Assembly: GCA_002310015.1 (NCBI GenBank)
Contig: DBYQ01000062.1
Coordinates: forward strand, 1 to 12,495
Source: Bacteroidales bacterium UBA1182
Lineage (GTDB): Bacteria > Bacteroidota > Bacteroidia > Bacteroidales > Bacteroidaceae
Direction: 5' to 3'
Length of the DNA: 12,495 nucleotides
Shown here piece by piece: positions 1 through 6,610 of this stretch (positions are counted from its first letter, which is position 1; every line of letters begins with the position of its first letter). The position numbers were made by a program, and so were the translations under genes. The notes beneath the pieces are model-generated. The model did not search any database and had not been told where the DNA came from. It saw nothing but the letters and a program-made list of their open reading frames with translations.

Positions 1-2
1 AT

Positions 3-155
3 GGAACCATTACTACTGTAGGGGCTGTCGATACCGAAACCGGTGAGATAACAAATGATGCATGGTTTACCCTTGAAGGCAAAATGCTTACAGGTGAGCC
101 CACAGAAAGCGGTATCTATATCTATAAAGGACAGAAGGTGTCAATAAGTAAGTAA
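3..155 (+). CDS. C-terminal end of a secreted/surface protein (partial)
   Basis: An open frame enters from the left edge and ends at TAA 153-155, giving 50 residues. The last part reads WFTLEGKMLTGEPTESG followed by IYIYKGQKVSISK. This resembles the C-terminal tails common on secreted Bacteroidales proteins, where an aromatic-rich 'W(Y/F)TLxGxxLxxxPTxxGxYIxxGxKVxI' segment closes large extracellular enzymes or adhesins and is thought to serve export or surface anchoring. The body of the protein lies outside the window, so its enzymatic class cannot be told. The esterase on the other side of the 334-364 terminator could belong to the same glycan-degrading locus, but that is inference. Confidence is good that this is a coding end and moderate for the tail type. 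Confidence 0.7.
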   Translation, partial: GTITTVGAVDTETGEITNDAWFTLEGKMLTGEPTESGIYIYKGQKVSISK

Positions 156-190
156 ACAATATCTTTTCAATAATAATCAAGTAAAGAAAT

Positions 191-310
191 ATGGATAAGA
201 AAACATTTAAAAAGAGATATACCAAGCCTTCAACTGAGGTGTATAATATAAAAACATCACAGATACTCTGCAATAGTTATCCTGATGCATGGCCTTTCCC
301 GGGCGCATAA
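191..310 (+). CDS. 39-residue small protein of unknown function
   Basis: ATG 191 to TAA 308-310 gives 39 residues, starting MDKKTFKKRYTKPSTEVYNI and ending SYPDAWPFPGA. The first dozen residues are strongly basic, a 'KPSTEVYNIKTS' stretch follows, then one Cys (residue 27), and the C-terminus is Pro/aromatic-rich. The 'Y.KPs.ev..i...' pattern recalls very short Bacteroidales proteins that often sit just behind genes for secreted proteins; I know of no assigned function. No signal peptide or membrane segment is visible. It begins 35 bp after the upstream stop and lies before the 334-364 terminator, so it is probably cotranscribed with the upstream gene. No Shine-Dalgarno is evident, as is usual in this phylum. 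It could be a chance ORF, though the intact frame, position and recognisable pattern argue for a real gene. Confidence 0.55.
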   Translation: MDKKTFKKRYTKPSTEVYNIKTSQILCNSYPDAWPFPGA

Positions 311-333
311 CTTTTCCAATAAAAACTAAAAAA

Positions 334-364
334 AAGGAGGGGCGGTCAGTTACCGTCCCTCCTT
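334..364. terminator. Bidirectional rho-independent terminator
   Basis: A 13-bp stem (334-346 with 352-364, one G-U wobble at 342/356) closes a 5-nt loop CAGTT. An A-run (322-335) lies left of the stem and a T-rich stretch (365-373) right of it, so it can end transcription both ways: the plus-strand genes ending at 310 and the minus-strand esterase, whose stop codon (369-371) lies only four bases from the stem. Confidence 0.85.
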
Positions 365-368
365 ATCT

Positions 369-1505
369 TTATTTAAACAGCATCGGAGCAAACTGATGCA
401 GCGAACGCCTCCAGGTGAGCCATTCGTGGCCGGTACCCGGTGACTCGTAGTAGATGTGGTTGATGCCCAGCTCATCAAGAGCAATATGCAGGTCATGAAT
501 GCCCTTGTACATCTGTGCCGGCTCATCGGTGCCTATGCTTATGTAGAGCAGGTGATACTGGTCATTGATTGACTTGGGATACATCTCTGCATCACGGCGG
601 TCATTGGGACCACGGCCCGAGCCACTGAATCCACCAATCCATCCAAACAGCTCGGGATGGTTAAGACCTATGTAATATGACTGGAATCCGCCCAGTGAAA
701 GACCGCAGATGGCGCGGTTGTCACGGTCAGTAAGAGTGCGGTAATGGGCATCGAAATAGGGAACCACCTCCTGAACCATTACCTTTTCAAAGAAAGAGAA
801 CTCAAACATGTTTTGGCGTCCGGTGGCATTGGGATCATTAGCAACAGCATGCTCCATGACAATGATCATTGGCTCAGCCTCCTTGGCGGCAATCAGGTTG
901 TCCATAATGTTGCCCAACTTACCCTGGGTACCCCAGCCGGTCTCATCCTCACCGGCTCCGTGGAACAGGTACAGCACCGGGAAACGGCGGTTCTGATCCT
1001 TCTTATACTGCGGCGGCAGATATACCCATGTGGTACGCTCGGCACCCGTCAGGGCTGACTGATATTTTACAATCTGAATCTCGCCATGCGGAACTTTCTT
1101 TTCCAGATAATAGTCCACTCCGGCCTCAGGAACATCAATTCCGCTCTGCCAGAAGTTTGAACCGTAAAACTCCTTGCTGTTGGGGTCCGATACACGCTTG
1201 CCGTCAACATTCATGGTGTAGTAGTGGAATCCTACCACCAGGGGATCGGTGGTAACCTCCCACTTGCCGTCATCACCCTTTACAAGAGGGTAGTTCTTTC
1301 CGCCCACATTGACGGTCACGGTCTTGGCCTCAGGAAAATCATTGCGGAAAATAGCACTCAGGTCAGGATTTATCTTTGGATACTCATGACCTTCAAGATT
1401 GGTTGAGGCACTTGTGGGCTTGGTAATAACACCCACCTGCTGGTTACTCTTGCAGCCTGTAAGCACTGCAGCAAAAATTAAAACAGAATACAAACTCTTT
1501 CTCAT
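369..1505 (-). CDS. CE1-type esterase lipoprotein (feruloyl/acetyl-xylan esterase-like)
   Basis: 378 residues. Residues 1-18 form a lipoprotein signal (lipobox LTGC, Cys18), so the protein is exported and lipid-anchored. Residues ~45-130 look like a small beta-sandwich (E-set/CBM48-like) domain, as often found before CE1 esterases. Residues ~138-378 are an alpha/beta hydrolase of the esterase D/CE1 type: oxyanion motif HGAG (182-185), nucleophile elbow GLSLGG with Ser270, probable acid Asp327 in GTDEP, and catalytic His360 in GTGHEW. All triad members are present and the length is normal. The family removes feruloyl or acetyl groups from plant hemicellulose; the exact substrate cannot be read from the sequence. 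The gene is transcribed toward the terminator at 334-364. It follows the relA-like gene by 136 bp of repeat-rich sequence, so it may have its own promoter, but I found no clear TAnnTTTG box before its start. Confidence 0.85.
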   Translation of the reverse strand: MRKSLYSVLIFAAVLTGCKSNQQVGVITKPTSASTNLEGHEYPKINPDLSAIFRNDFPEAKTVTVNVGGKNYPLVKGDDGKWEVTTDPLVVGFHYYTMNVDGKRVSDPNSKEFYGSNFWQSGIDVPEAGVDYYLEKKVPHGEIQIVKYQSALTGAERTTWVYLPPQYKKDQNRRFPVLYLFHGAGEDETGWGTQGKLGNIMDNLIAAKEAEPMIIVMEHAVANDPNATGRQNMFEFSFFEKVMVQEVVPYFDAHYRTLTDRDNRAICGLSLGGFQSYYIGLNHPELFGWIGGFSGSGRGPNDRRDAEMYPKSINDQYHLLYISIGTDEPAQMYKGIHDLHIALDELGINHIYYESPGTGHEWLTWRRSLHQFAPMLFK

Positions 1506-1543
1506 ATAATTATGTCACTTATTTCCATGATTTTTGTCGCGAA

Positions 1544-1600
1544 AGGCTACGGGTAGGCGAGCTATGCTCGGGAATCTCGGGATAGCCTAAACGAGTTTAG
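1544..1600. other. Hairpin-rich intergenic element
   Basis: In the 136-bp gap between the relA-like gene and the esterase lie three nested or adjacent inverted repeats. AGGCTA (1544-1549) pairs with TAGCCT (1583-1588). Inside them CGAGC (1558-1562) pairs with GCTCG (1566-1570) around a 3-nt loop. At the right edge CTAAAC (1587-1592) pairs perfectly with GTTTAG (1595-1600); this last stem overlaps the outer one by two bases, so they may be alternatives. No T-tract follows on either strand, so it is not a classical terminator. It could be a REP-like dispersed repeat, an RNA-processing site between the two minus-strand genes, or a regulatory leader of the esterase mRNA. Confidence 0.5.
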
Positions 1601-1623
1601 TCTCTCCTCTCACTGCTCCAAAA

Positions 1624-1648
1624 ATTTTCAATTTTCAATTTTCAATTT
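1624..1648. repeat. A/T-rich heptamer tandem repeat (ATTTTCA, about 3.6 copies)
   Basis: ATTTTCA occurs at 1624, 1631 and 1638, followed by a partial copy to 1648. The stop codon of the relA-like gene (TCA at 1642-1644, read as TGA on the minus strand) is part of the third copy, so the repeat array sits exactly at that gene's 3' end. Copy number could vary by slippage, adding or removing sequence behind the stop; the coding sequence is affected only in its last two codons. Confidence 0.8.
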
Positions 1649-3813
1649 ATTCTTTCAATTTCTCTCACGCCTTTGATCTGTTTGAGTTTCTTGACCAGGC
1701 GGTCCAGTGATGACAGGTCACTAACCAGCACCGTAAGCCGTCCCTGGAACAGACCGCCGTTAGAGTCAATGTTTATTGAGCGCATCAGGGTATCGGGCTC
1801 CTTGTTAATTACGGATGATATGTTTGAAATTATGCCTATGTCATCCTGCCCTATAACGTTGAGTGTTATGCTGTACTGGCTGCCGCTCTTGCCTGACCAG
1901 CGGGCGCGTACAATGCGGTACGGATAGCGCTCTCTCATGCGTAGCAGGTTGGGGCATGAACTGCGGTGAATCCTTATGCCGCCGTTGATGCTTACGAATC
2001 CGGTAACATCATCTCCGTAAATGGGGTGGCAGCATCCGGCCATCTTGAATTCAATGCCGGTAAGGTTATCGCCTATAACCAGTACGTCAGTATCCTGGCC
2101 GGTTTTCCTTTCAGGATCCGTAAAGGTTTTCTCTATGTCAAAATCCTCAGCATGATGCACCTCCTGCTCTGACTGGGAGTGCATCTCCTCATATACTTTC
2201 AGAACGTCATCGACAGTAATCTCATCCTCCATCAGGGCATGGAAGAACGGGGTCTGGCCCTTGTAGCCCATACGGACAATAAGGCGTGACATATCGCTTT
2301 CCGATATATCTATCTTGCGGTTCTTGAACCGGCGCTGAAGGAGCTCCTTGCCGGCCTGCGCCTCACGGTTGCGTATCTCGTTTATGCCCTGGCGTATGCG
2401 CATGCGGGCACGTGACGTAACAGCTATGTTGAGCCAGTCTTGCTTGGGCGTCTGGGTGGACGATGTCAGCACCTCCACGGTATCGCCGCTCTGCAGCTTG
2501 TGGCTGATGCGTACGTTGCGGCCTCCTACACGTGCACCTACGCAGGTAAGACCCAGCTTGCTGTGAATGGAGAATGCAAAGTCCAAAACCGTTGCGCCCT
2601 TGGGCAGCTGCCTTACCTCACCGTTAGGAGTGAATACGAATATCTCCTCCTGATACATGTCCAGCACAAAGTCCTTGCGCATCTCATCGGGACTGGAATT
2701 GTGCTCCAGTATTTCACGTATGCCGGCCATGATATTGTCAGCAGCACCCTCACTCTTAATGCCCTTGTATGACCAGTGGGCTGCCAGACCGCGTTCCGCG
2801 ATGTCATCCATGCGGCGCGTACGTATCTGTATCTCCACCCAGCGGTTCTCGGGACCGTTTACAGTGATGTGCAATGACTCGTAACCGTTGCTCTTGGGCA
2901 CGCTCAGCCAGTCACGCAGGCGTTTGGGGTTGGGCTGGTACATATCGGTCACAATACTATAGACCTGCCAGCATTGGGCCTTTTCCTTATCGGCCGGCGA
3001 ATCCAGTATTATGCGTATGGCAAACAGGTCATAGATGTGGTCCAGAGTGGTGTTCTGCGCCTTCATCTTGTTCCAGATGCTTGAAATGGATTTGGTGCGG
3101 CCCTTTATGACGAACTTGAGCCCGGCCTCTTCAAGACGCTGCTTTACCGGTTCGATAAATGACTTTATGTAAGCCTCACGTGCACGCTTGGTCTCGTTGA
3201 GCTGACGTGCTATATCATCATAAATGTCACGGTGCTCATACTTGACCACCATGTCTTCCATTTCACTTTTGATGGCGTACAGGCCCAAACGGTGAGCCAT
3301 GGGGATATAGAGCAGGCGGCACTCCTCAGTTACATGCAGGCGGTAGTCCGTATCGGCCGTGCTGGCCAGCATCTGCATGAGTACGTAGCGGTCAGCAATA
3401 AGGCAGATAATTACGCGGACATCCTCGGCAAATGATACCAGTAGCTTGCGGAAGTTCTCATCGGCTATGGAATCATGCTTGGAATAGAGGTCCTTTACGC
3501 GGCACATGCCCTGGATGAGCTGCGCCGCATCCTGGCCAAACTGCTGCTGAAACTGCTCCGGAGCAATAAGGCCCTGCTGTACCATGGGGTCAAACAGCGC
3601 AGTCAGCAACGAGGCTTTTTTAAGCCCTGTCTTTTCTATGATGACAATGCCGGTCCTGATGCACCGCTCCAGCATGGGAATCCCATGAGAATCCGTTCCG
3701 TAGGCTCCCTTTTCAATGCCTTCACGGAGCAAACCCTTGAGCCTGCGCCAGTCATCCTCCTCAAACAGCGGCTTGGCTGCCTTGATCAATTCCCTGTATA
3801 TACCGTAATTCAT
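1642..3813 (-). CDS. relA: RelA/SpoT-family (p)ppGpp synthetase with degenerate hydrolase domain
   Basis: 723 residues, the full length of a long RSH enzyme. It makes the stringent-response alarmones (p)ppGpp from ATP and GTP/GDP in the cytoplasm. Domains in order: a pseudo-HD hydrolase domain (~1-200) in which the usual HDxxED stretch is replaced by FDPMVQ (74-79), so hydrolase activity should be lost; the synthetase domain (~230-350) with GRTKSISSIW (238-247), Asp262 in DLFAIR and Glu327 in EIQIRT intact; TGS (~389-450); a helical region; a Cys/His zinc-finger-like domain with Cys594, Cys595, His616 and Cys620; and an ACT domain (~646-723). The synthetase carries RLRD (298-301), the RxKD-like form usual in bifunctional Rel/SpoT rather than the ExDD form of proteobacterial RelA. 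By known biology a second, hydrolase-competent RSH elsewhere in the genome would be needed. The start ATG (3813-3811) is supported by a TACTTTTG box just upstream. Confidence 0.93.
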   Translation of the reverse strand: MNYGIYRELIKAAKPLFEEDDWRRLKGLLREGIEKGAYGTDSHGIPMLERCIRTGIVIIEKTGLKKASLLTALFDPMVQQGLIAPEQFQQQFGQDAAQLIQGMCRVKDLYSKHDSIADENFRKLLVSFAEDVRVIICLIADRYVLMQMLASTADTDYRLHVTEECRLLYIPMAHRLGLYAIKSEMEDMVVKYEHRDIYDDIARQLNETKRAREAYIKSFIEPVKQRLEEAGLKFVIKGRTKSISSIWNKMKAQNTTLDHIYDLFAIRIILDSPADKEKAQCWQVYSIVTDMYQPNPKRLRDWLSVPKSNGYESLHITVNGPENRWVEIQIRTRRMDDIAERGLAAHWSYKGIKSEGAADNIMAGIREILEHNSSPDEMRKDFVLDMYQEEIFVFTPNGEVRQLPKGATVLDFAFSIHSKLGLTCVGARVGGRNVRISHKLQSGDTVEVLTSSTQTPKQDWLNIAVTSRARMRIRQGINEIRNREAQAGKELLQRRFKNRKIDISESDMSRLIVRMGYKGQTPFFHALMEDEITVDDVLKVYEEMHSQSEQEVHHAEDFDIEKTFTDPERKTGQDTDVLVIGDNLTGIEFKMAGCCHPIYGDDVTGFVSINGGIRIHRSSCPNLLRMRERYPYRIVRARWSGKSGSQYSITLNVIGQDDIGIISNISSVINKEPDTLMRSINIDSNGGLFQGRLTVLVSDLSSLDRLVKKLKQIKGVREIERIN

Positions 3814-3820
3814 ACCGATG

Positions 3821-3828
3821 CAAAAGTA
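3821..3828 (-). promoter_or_regulatory. Candidate Bacteroidetes -7 box for the relA-like gene
   Basis: TACTTTTG on the minus strand matches the TAnnTTTG consensus of the Bacteroidetes primary sigma factor exactly. Only seven bases separate it from the ATG at 3813, so the transcript would start almost at the start codon. No good TTTG -33 box is seen at the expected 19-21 bp spacing. Confidence 0.5.
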
Positions 3829-3849
3829 GGCTTATTTATGAAAATACTG

Positions 3850-3857
3850 TATTTTTG
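3850..3857 (+). promoter_or_regulatory. Candidate -7 box for the outer-membrane barrel gene
   Basis: TATTTTTG matches TAnnTTTG exactly and lies 45 bp before the ATG at 3903, giving a predicted leader of about 40 nt. A TTTG -33 element is not evident at the usual spacing. It is divergent to the box at 3821-3828, and the two promoters would share their upstream regions. Confidence 0.55.
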
Positions 3858-3902
3858 TACCCCAAAAAGGACATTCAATAATTAATAAACAACATATTCG
3901 GC

Positions 3903-4499
3903 ATGAAAAAGTTTTTTTTGTTGGCTGCAGTTGCAATGTTGACAGTAACAAATGTAAGTGCACAGAGTGATTCACGTGATTCAAAGCATGAAATAGCTGT
4001 TTCATACGGTTCCCTTTCAAATTCCGATTGGCTTAACATATTTGAGAATGTCATCGGAGCTATTTTTGGAGAATCTTATGAGGATGACACTTTCTTTGGT
4101 CCTATTGGTCTGGAGTATTTCTATCACCTTAAACCTTGGTTGGGTGTGGGTGCTATAGCAACCTATGGTCAGTTGACCCAGGATGCTATCAAAGGTGATG
4201 ACAAGGTAGGAAAAAAATCCAATTACTATTTTACTGCTATGCCTGCCGTTAAGTTTGACTGGTTGCGTGGTAACGTAGTAGGTCTCTATTCAAAATTGGG
4301 TGCCGGTGTCACTATGCGTAGGGAAATCAGGGAGTTCGATGGAGATAGAGCAGAGTATAACACTGATAAAACGGATTTTCATTTTAATTGGCAAGTCTCC
4401 CTTATAGGCATTGAAGTAGGTAAAAGCTTACGCGGATTTGCCGAAGGCGGATTCGGAGAACAAGGAGTGCTGATGCTAGGCCTCCGCTACAAATTCTGA
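3903..4499 (+). CDS. Small outer-membrane beta-barrel protein
   Basis: 198 residues. Residues 1-20 form a Sec signal peptide (MKKFFLLAAVAMLTV..., cleavage likely after VSA, leaving Gln21 first). The mature part alternates hydrophobic and polar residues with many aromatics and glycines (for example GPIGLEYFYHLKPWLGVGAI) and ends LGLRYKF; a terminal Phe after alternating residues is the classic barrel-assembly signal of outer-membrane proteins. Size suggests an 8-stranded barrel of the OmpA/OmpX-like or 'outer membrane beta-barrel' type. No catalytic motif is visible and its role is unknown. It is transcribed alone from a region shared with the relA-like gene and is followed by a 378-bp gene-free repeat region. 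Start choice rests on the signal peptide at the first Met. Confidence 0.8.
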   Translation: MKKFFLLAAVAMLTVTNVSAQSDSRDSKHEIAVSYGSLSNSDWLNIFENVIGAIFGESYEDDTFFGPIGLEYFYHLKPWLGVGAIATYGQLTQDAIKGDDKVGKKSNYYFTAMPAVKFDWLRGNVVGLYSKLGAGVTMRREIREFDGDRAEYNTDKTDFHFNWQVSLIGIEVGKSLRGFAEGGFGEQGVLMLGLRYKF

Positions 4500-4520
4500 T
4501 AAATGTTTCCCTTTGCAGTA

Positions 4521-4712
4521 GCCGGACATCCGTTTTAGAGAGCGTTAGTGCAGTGGCGTTAAGCGTAGGCCCTCGGAAGATCCCGTTAAGAACGGCGCAT
4601 GTCTGAGGAACGTTACACACCGAAGGTGGGTAAAAGTCCGAGTTCGACGTTTAGGGTCTGGAGAGGGTCGGAGTAGCCACGGAACGTCGTCTCTCTAAAA
4701 CGGATGTCCGGC
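4521..4712. repeat. Perfect 22-bp inverted repeat bounding a 192-bp segment
   Basis: The 22 bases at 4521-4542 (GCCGGACATCC...TAGAGAG) are the exact reverse complement of those at 4691-4712. The arms enclose 148 bp that contain smaller hairpins, such as CCGTT-AAG-AACGG at 4583-4595. As RNA this could form a long stem closing a structured loop; as DNA it resembles a short element with terminal inverted repeats. I see no flanking target-site duplication (left flank CAGTA, right flank GTCAG). The right arm is also part of the 41-bp repeat family that continues to 4794. Confidence 0.75.
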
Positions 4713-4794
4713 GTCAGCCTCGGAACGTTGCGTCCCAAAAACGAATGTCCGGCGTCAGCCTCGGAACGTTGCGTCCCAAAAACGGATGTCCGGC
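4673..4794. repeat. 41-bp tandem repeat array (about three units)
   Basis: Units at 4713-4753 and 4754-4794 are 41 bp each and differ at one base (CGAATG at 4742-4747 versus CGGATG at 4783-4788). A diverged 40-bp unit at 4673-4712 precedes them. Each unit carries the core GGAACGT and ends in a (G)TCCGGC block that includes a short palindrome, CGGATGTCCG. Fainter matches (CCTCGGAA at 4571, AACGG at 4591, ATGTC at 4599, GAGGAACGTT at 4605) suggest older decayed units to the left. The period is not a multiple of three, so it is not a repeated protein segment, and there are no spacers, so it is not CRISPR. The remaining bases of the 4500-4877 gap hold only the promoter at 4850-4857. Confidence 0.85.
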
Positions 4795-4849
4795 GGTGTT
4801 CATTAAAGAAATAATCTGCCAAAAATTCCGTATAAAGAGATAAAGTGTG

Positions 4850-4857
4850 TATTTTTG
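4850..4857 (+). promoter_or_regulatory. Candidate -7 box for the sigma-54 activator/lptE/secG operon
   Basis: TATTTTTG matches TAnnTTTG exactly, 20 bp before the ATG at 4878. At the expected -33 position only a weak TTCC (4826-4829) is found. It is identical to the boxes before the barrel gene and transketolase, which raises confidence. It is a primary-sigma box; no -24/-12 sigma-54 promoter (GGN10GC) was noticed here. Confidence 0.6.
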
Positions 4858-4877
4858 TCACACTATATTATTGAAGC

Positions 4878-6095
4878 ATGAATCTGGAAGAGATACAGAG
4901 AATGAAGCAGAGGTTCCGGATCATCGGAAACTCACCGGAAATGAACCGCGCCATAGATGTAGCCATACAGGTGGCACCTACTGACTTGACGGTTCTTATA
5001 ACAGGTGAGAGCGGTGCCGGAAAGGATGTTTTTCCACGCATTATACATGAGAACAGCCTGCGCAAGACCAAGAAGTATCTGGCTGTAAACTGCGGCGCAA
5101 TACCGGAGGGCACCATTGACTCAGAGCTGTTCGGACATATCAAGGGCGCATTTACCAATGCTATCAGTGACCGCAAGGGTTATTTCGGTGAGGCTGATGG
5201 CGGAACCATATTCCTGGATGAGGTGGCTGAACTGCCGCTTGCCACCCAGGCCCGCCTGCTCCGTGTACTTGAGTCCGGTGAGTTCATCCGCGTGGGCTCC
5301 AGCACCGTTGAGAAGACCAATGTCCGCATAGTAGCGGCAACCAATGTCGATCTGCTTAAGGCGATAGAGCAGGGTCGTTTCCGTGAGGATCTCTTCTACC
5401 GTTTGAGTACCATTCCCATCAAGGTACCGCCACTGCGTGAACGTGGGGCCGATGTGCTGCTGCTGTTCCGCAAGTTTGCAGCCGATTGTGCCGAGAAATA
5501 CCGCATGCCTGCAGTGCAGCTCTCTGAGGATGCCAAGCAGATGCTCATGACCTATCACTGGCCCGGCAATGTGCGTCAGCTCAAGAATATCACCGAGCAG
5601 ATTTCAATCATGGCACCGCAGCGTATCATCACTGCCGATATGCTCCAGGAGTATCTGCCTGACCGCCGTACCTCCATGCTGCCCATGCTTGCGGGAGCCC
5701 AGCGTCAGGAGAACTCATTTGAAAACGAGCGTGAGATACTCTACAAGGTGCTGTTTGACCTGCGTCGTGACGTAACTGACCTTAAGGCCCAGGTAAGCAG
5801 CCTTTCGCAGGGAAAGCCACCTGTCCAGCAGCCTGTGTCAATAATCACGCCCGATGACGGCCTGACCACAGTCCAAAACATTCCTTCCGGCTCCAAAAAG
5901 AGTACTCAACCTGATGATGACATTCAGGATACTGAGGTCTATGTTGAGGAGACCCTCTCACTTGATGAGGTTGAGAAAGACATGATTAAGCGTGCCCTGG
6001 CCAAACACGGCGGCAAGCGTCGTGGCGCTGCTGCTGACCTGAACATATCAGAGCGCACTCTGTACCGTAAAATCAAGGAGTATAATCTGGAATGA
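4878..6095 (+). CDS. Sigma-54-type AAA+ transcriptional activator without receiver domain
   Basis: 405 residues. The AAA+ ATPase domain (~14-260) starts almost at the N-terminus, so there is no receiver, PAS or GAF sensor domain. Walker A is GESGAGKD (43-50), Walker B GGTIFLDE (108-115), and the sensor II region contains GNVRQLKN (230-237). The sigma-54 contact loop reads GAFTNA (90-95) instead of GAFTGA. A low-complexity linker (~265-355) leads to a Fis-type helix-turn-helix (~360-403, ending TLYRKIKEYNLE) for DNA binding. The family uses ATP hydrolysis to open sigma-54 promoters; the target is unknown, possibly an envelope regulon given its neighbours. With no sensor domain, activity may be set by its level, a partner protein or the linker. 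It is the first gene of a four-gene operon, and its stop overlaps the next start (ATGA, 6092-6095). Confidence 0.9.
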   Translation: MNLEEIQRMKQRFRIIGNSPEMNRAIDVAIQVAPTDLTVLITGESGAGKDVFPRIIHENSLRKTKKYLAVNCGAIPEGTIDSELFGHIKGAFTNAISDRKGYFGEADGGTIFLDEVAELPLATQARLLRVLESGEFIRVGSSTVEKTNVRIVAATNVDLLKAIEQGRFREDLFYRLSTIPIKVPPLRERGADVLLLFRKFAADCAEKYRMPAVQLSEDAKQMLMTYHWPGNVRQLKNITEQISIMAPQRIITADMLQEYLPDRRTSMLPMLAGAQRQENSFENEREILYKVLFDLRRDVTDLKAQVSSLSQGKPPVQQPVSIITPDDGLTTVQNIPSGSKKSTQPDDDIQDTEVYVEETLSLDEVEKDMIKRALAKHGGKRRGAAADLNISERTLYRKIKEYNLE

Positions 6096-6610
6096 GAAAC
6101 GGTATCATTAAAACAATTATGGTAGTGCTTGCATCGGTCCTTCTGATGCAGGGATGTACGGTATCTTATAAGTTGAACGGTGCGTCAATAGACTACAATA
6201 CCATCAAGACTATCACTGTTGAAGCTTTTACAAACCGTGCGGCATATCAGTGGGCACCGATGGCCCCCATGTTCAATACTACGCTAAGTGATAAATATAA
6301 TCATCAGACCAAGCTTCGCCAGGTAAAACGAGACGGAGATCTGGTGTTATCGGGTGAGATTGTATCGTATGACCAGACTAACAAGTCAATTTCGGCTGAT
6401 GGTTATTCTTCAATGGTACAACTCAAGATGACAGTCAAAGTCAAGTTTACAAACAATAAGCATCATGATGATGACTTTGACAAGTCTTTCAGCGCCAATC
6501 GTGAATATGACTCATCACAACAACTCTCTGCGGTTCAGGAGGAACTTGTCCAGCAGATGATTGATGATATTGTTGATCAGGTATTTAATGCAACCGTAGC
6601 CAACTGGTAA
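6092..6610 (+). CDS. lptE: LptE-like outer-membrane lipoprotein (LPS assembly)
   Basis: 172 residues. Residues 1-22 are a lipoprotein signal with lipobox MQGC (Cys22), so the protein is lipid-anchored, most likely in the outer membrane. The mature part, starting TVSYKLNGASIDY and followed by KTITVEAFTNRA, matches the Bacteroidetes LptE-like family: short alpha/beta proteins that plug the LptD barrel and help place lipopolysaccharide on the cell surface. Motifs such as LSGEIVSYDQT and a charged C-terminal helix (~140-170) fit the fold. Length is typical. The start overlaps the activator's stop (ATGA), which suggests translational coupling, and the stop overlaps the next start by one base. The family assignment is from remembered pattern, without an alignment. 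Confidence 0.8.
   Translation: MRNGIIKTIMVVLASVLLMQGCTVSYKLNGASIDYNTIKTITVEAFTNRAAYQWAPMAPMFNTTLSDKYNHQTKLRQVKRDGDLVLSGEIVSYDQTNKSISADGYSSMVQLKMTVKVKFTNNKHHDDDFDKSFSANREYDSSQQLSAVQEELVQQMIDDIVDQVFNATVANW

Noticed and set aside
88..273. 61-residue hydrophobic minus-strand ORF
   Set aside because: It is antisense to the secreted-protein tail and the 39-residue ORF in A/T-rich sequence; its hydrophobicity is explained by base composition.
3475..3885. 136-residue plus-strand ORF opposite the relA-like gene
   Set aside because: It is antisense to strongly conserved RSH codons and runs into the promoter region; it is a shadow.
4521..4712. Miniature transposable element
   Set aside because: Inverted ends are present, but no target-site duplication is visible and the right arm belongs to the tandem repeat, so I list it only as a repeat.
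4673..4794. CRISPR array
   Set aside because: Repeats are directly adjacent with no spacers, and no cas genes are present.
4613..4861. 82-residue minus-strand ORF across the repeat region
   Set aside because: It reads the 41-bp units in different frames (period not a multiple of three), has no start context and no recognisable protein character.
5121..5558. 145-residue minus-strand ORF inside the sigma-54 activator
   Set aside because: Antisense to the AAA+ domain; its composition follows the codon bias of the real gene.
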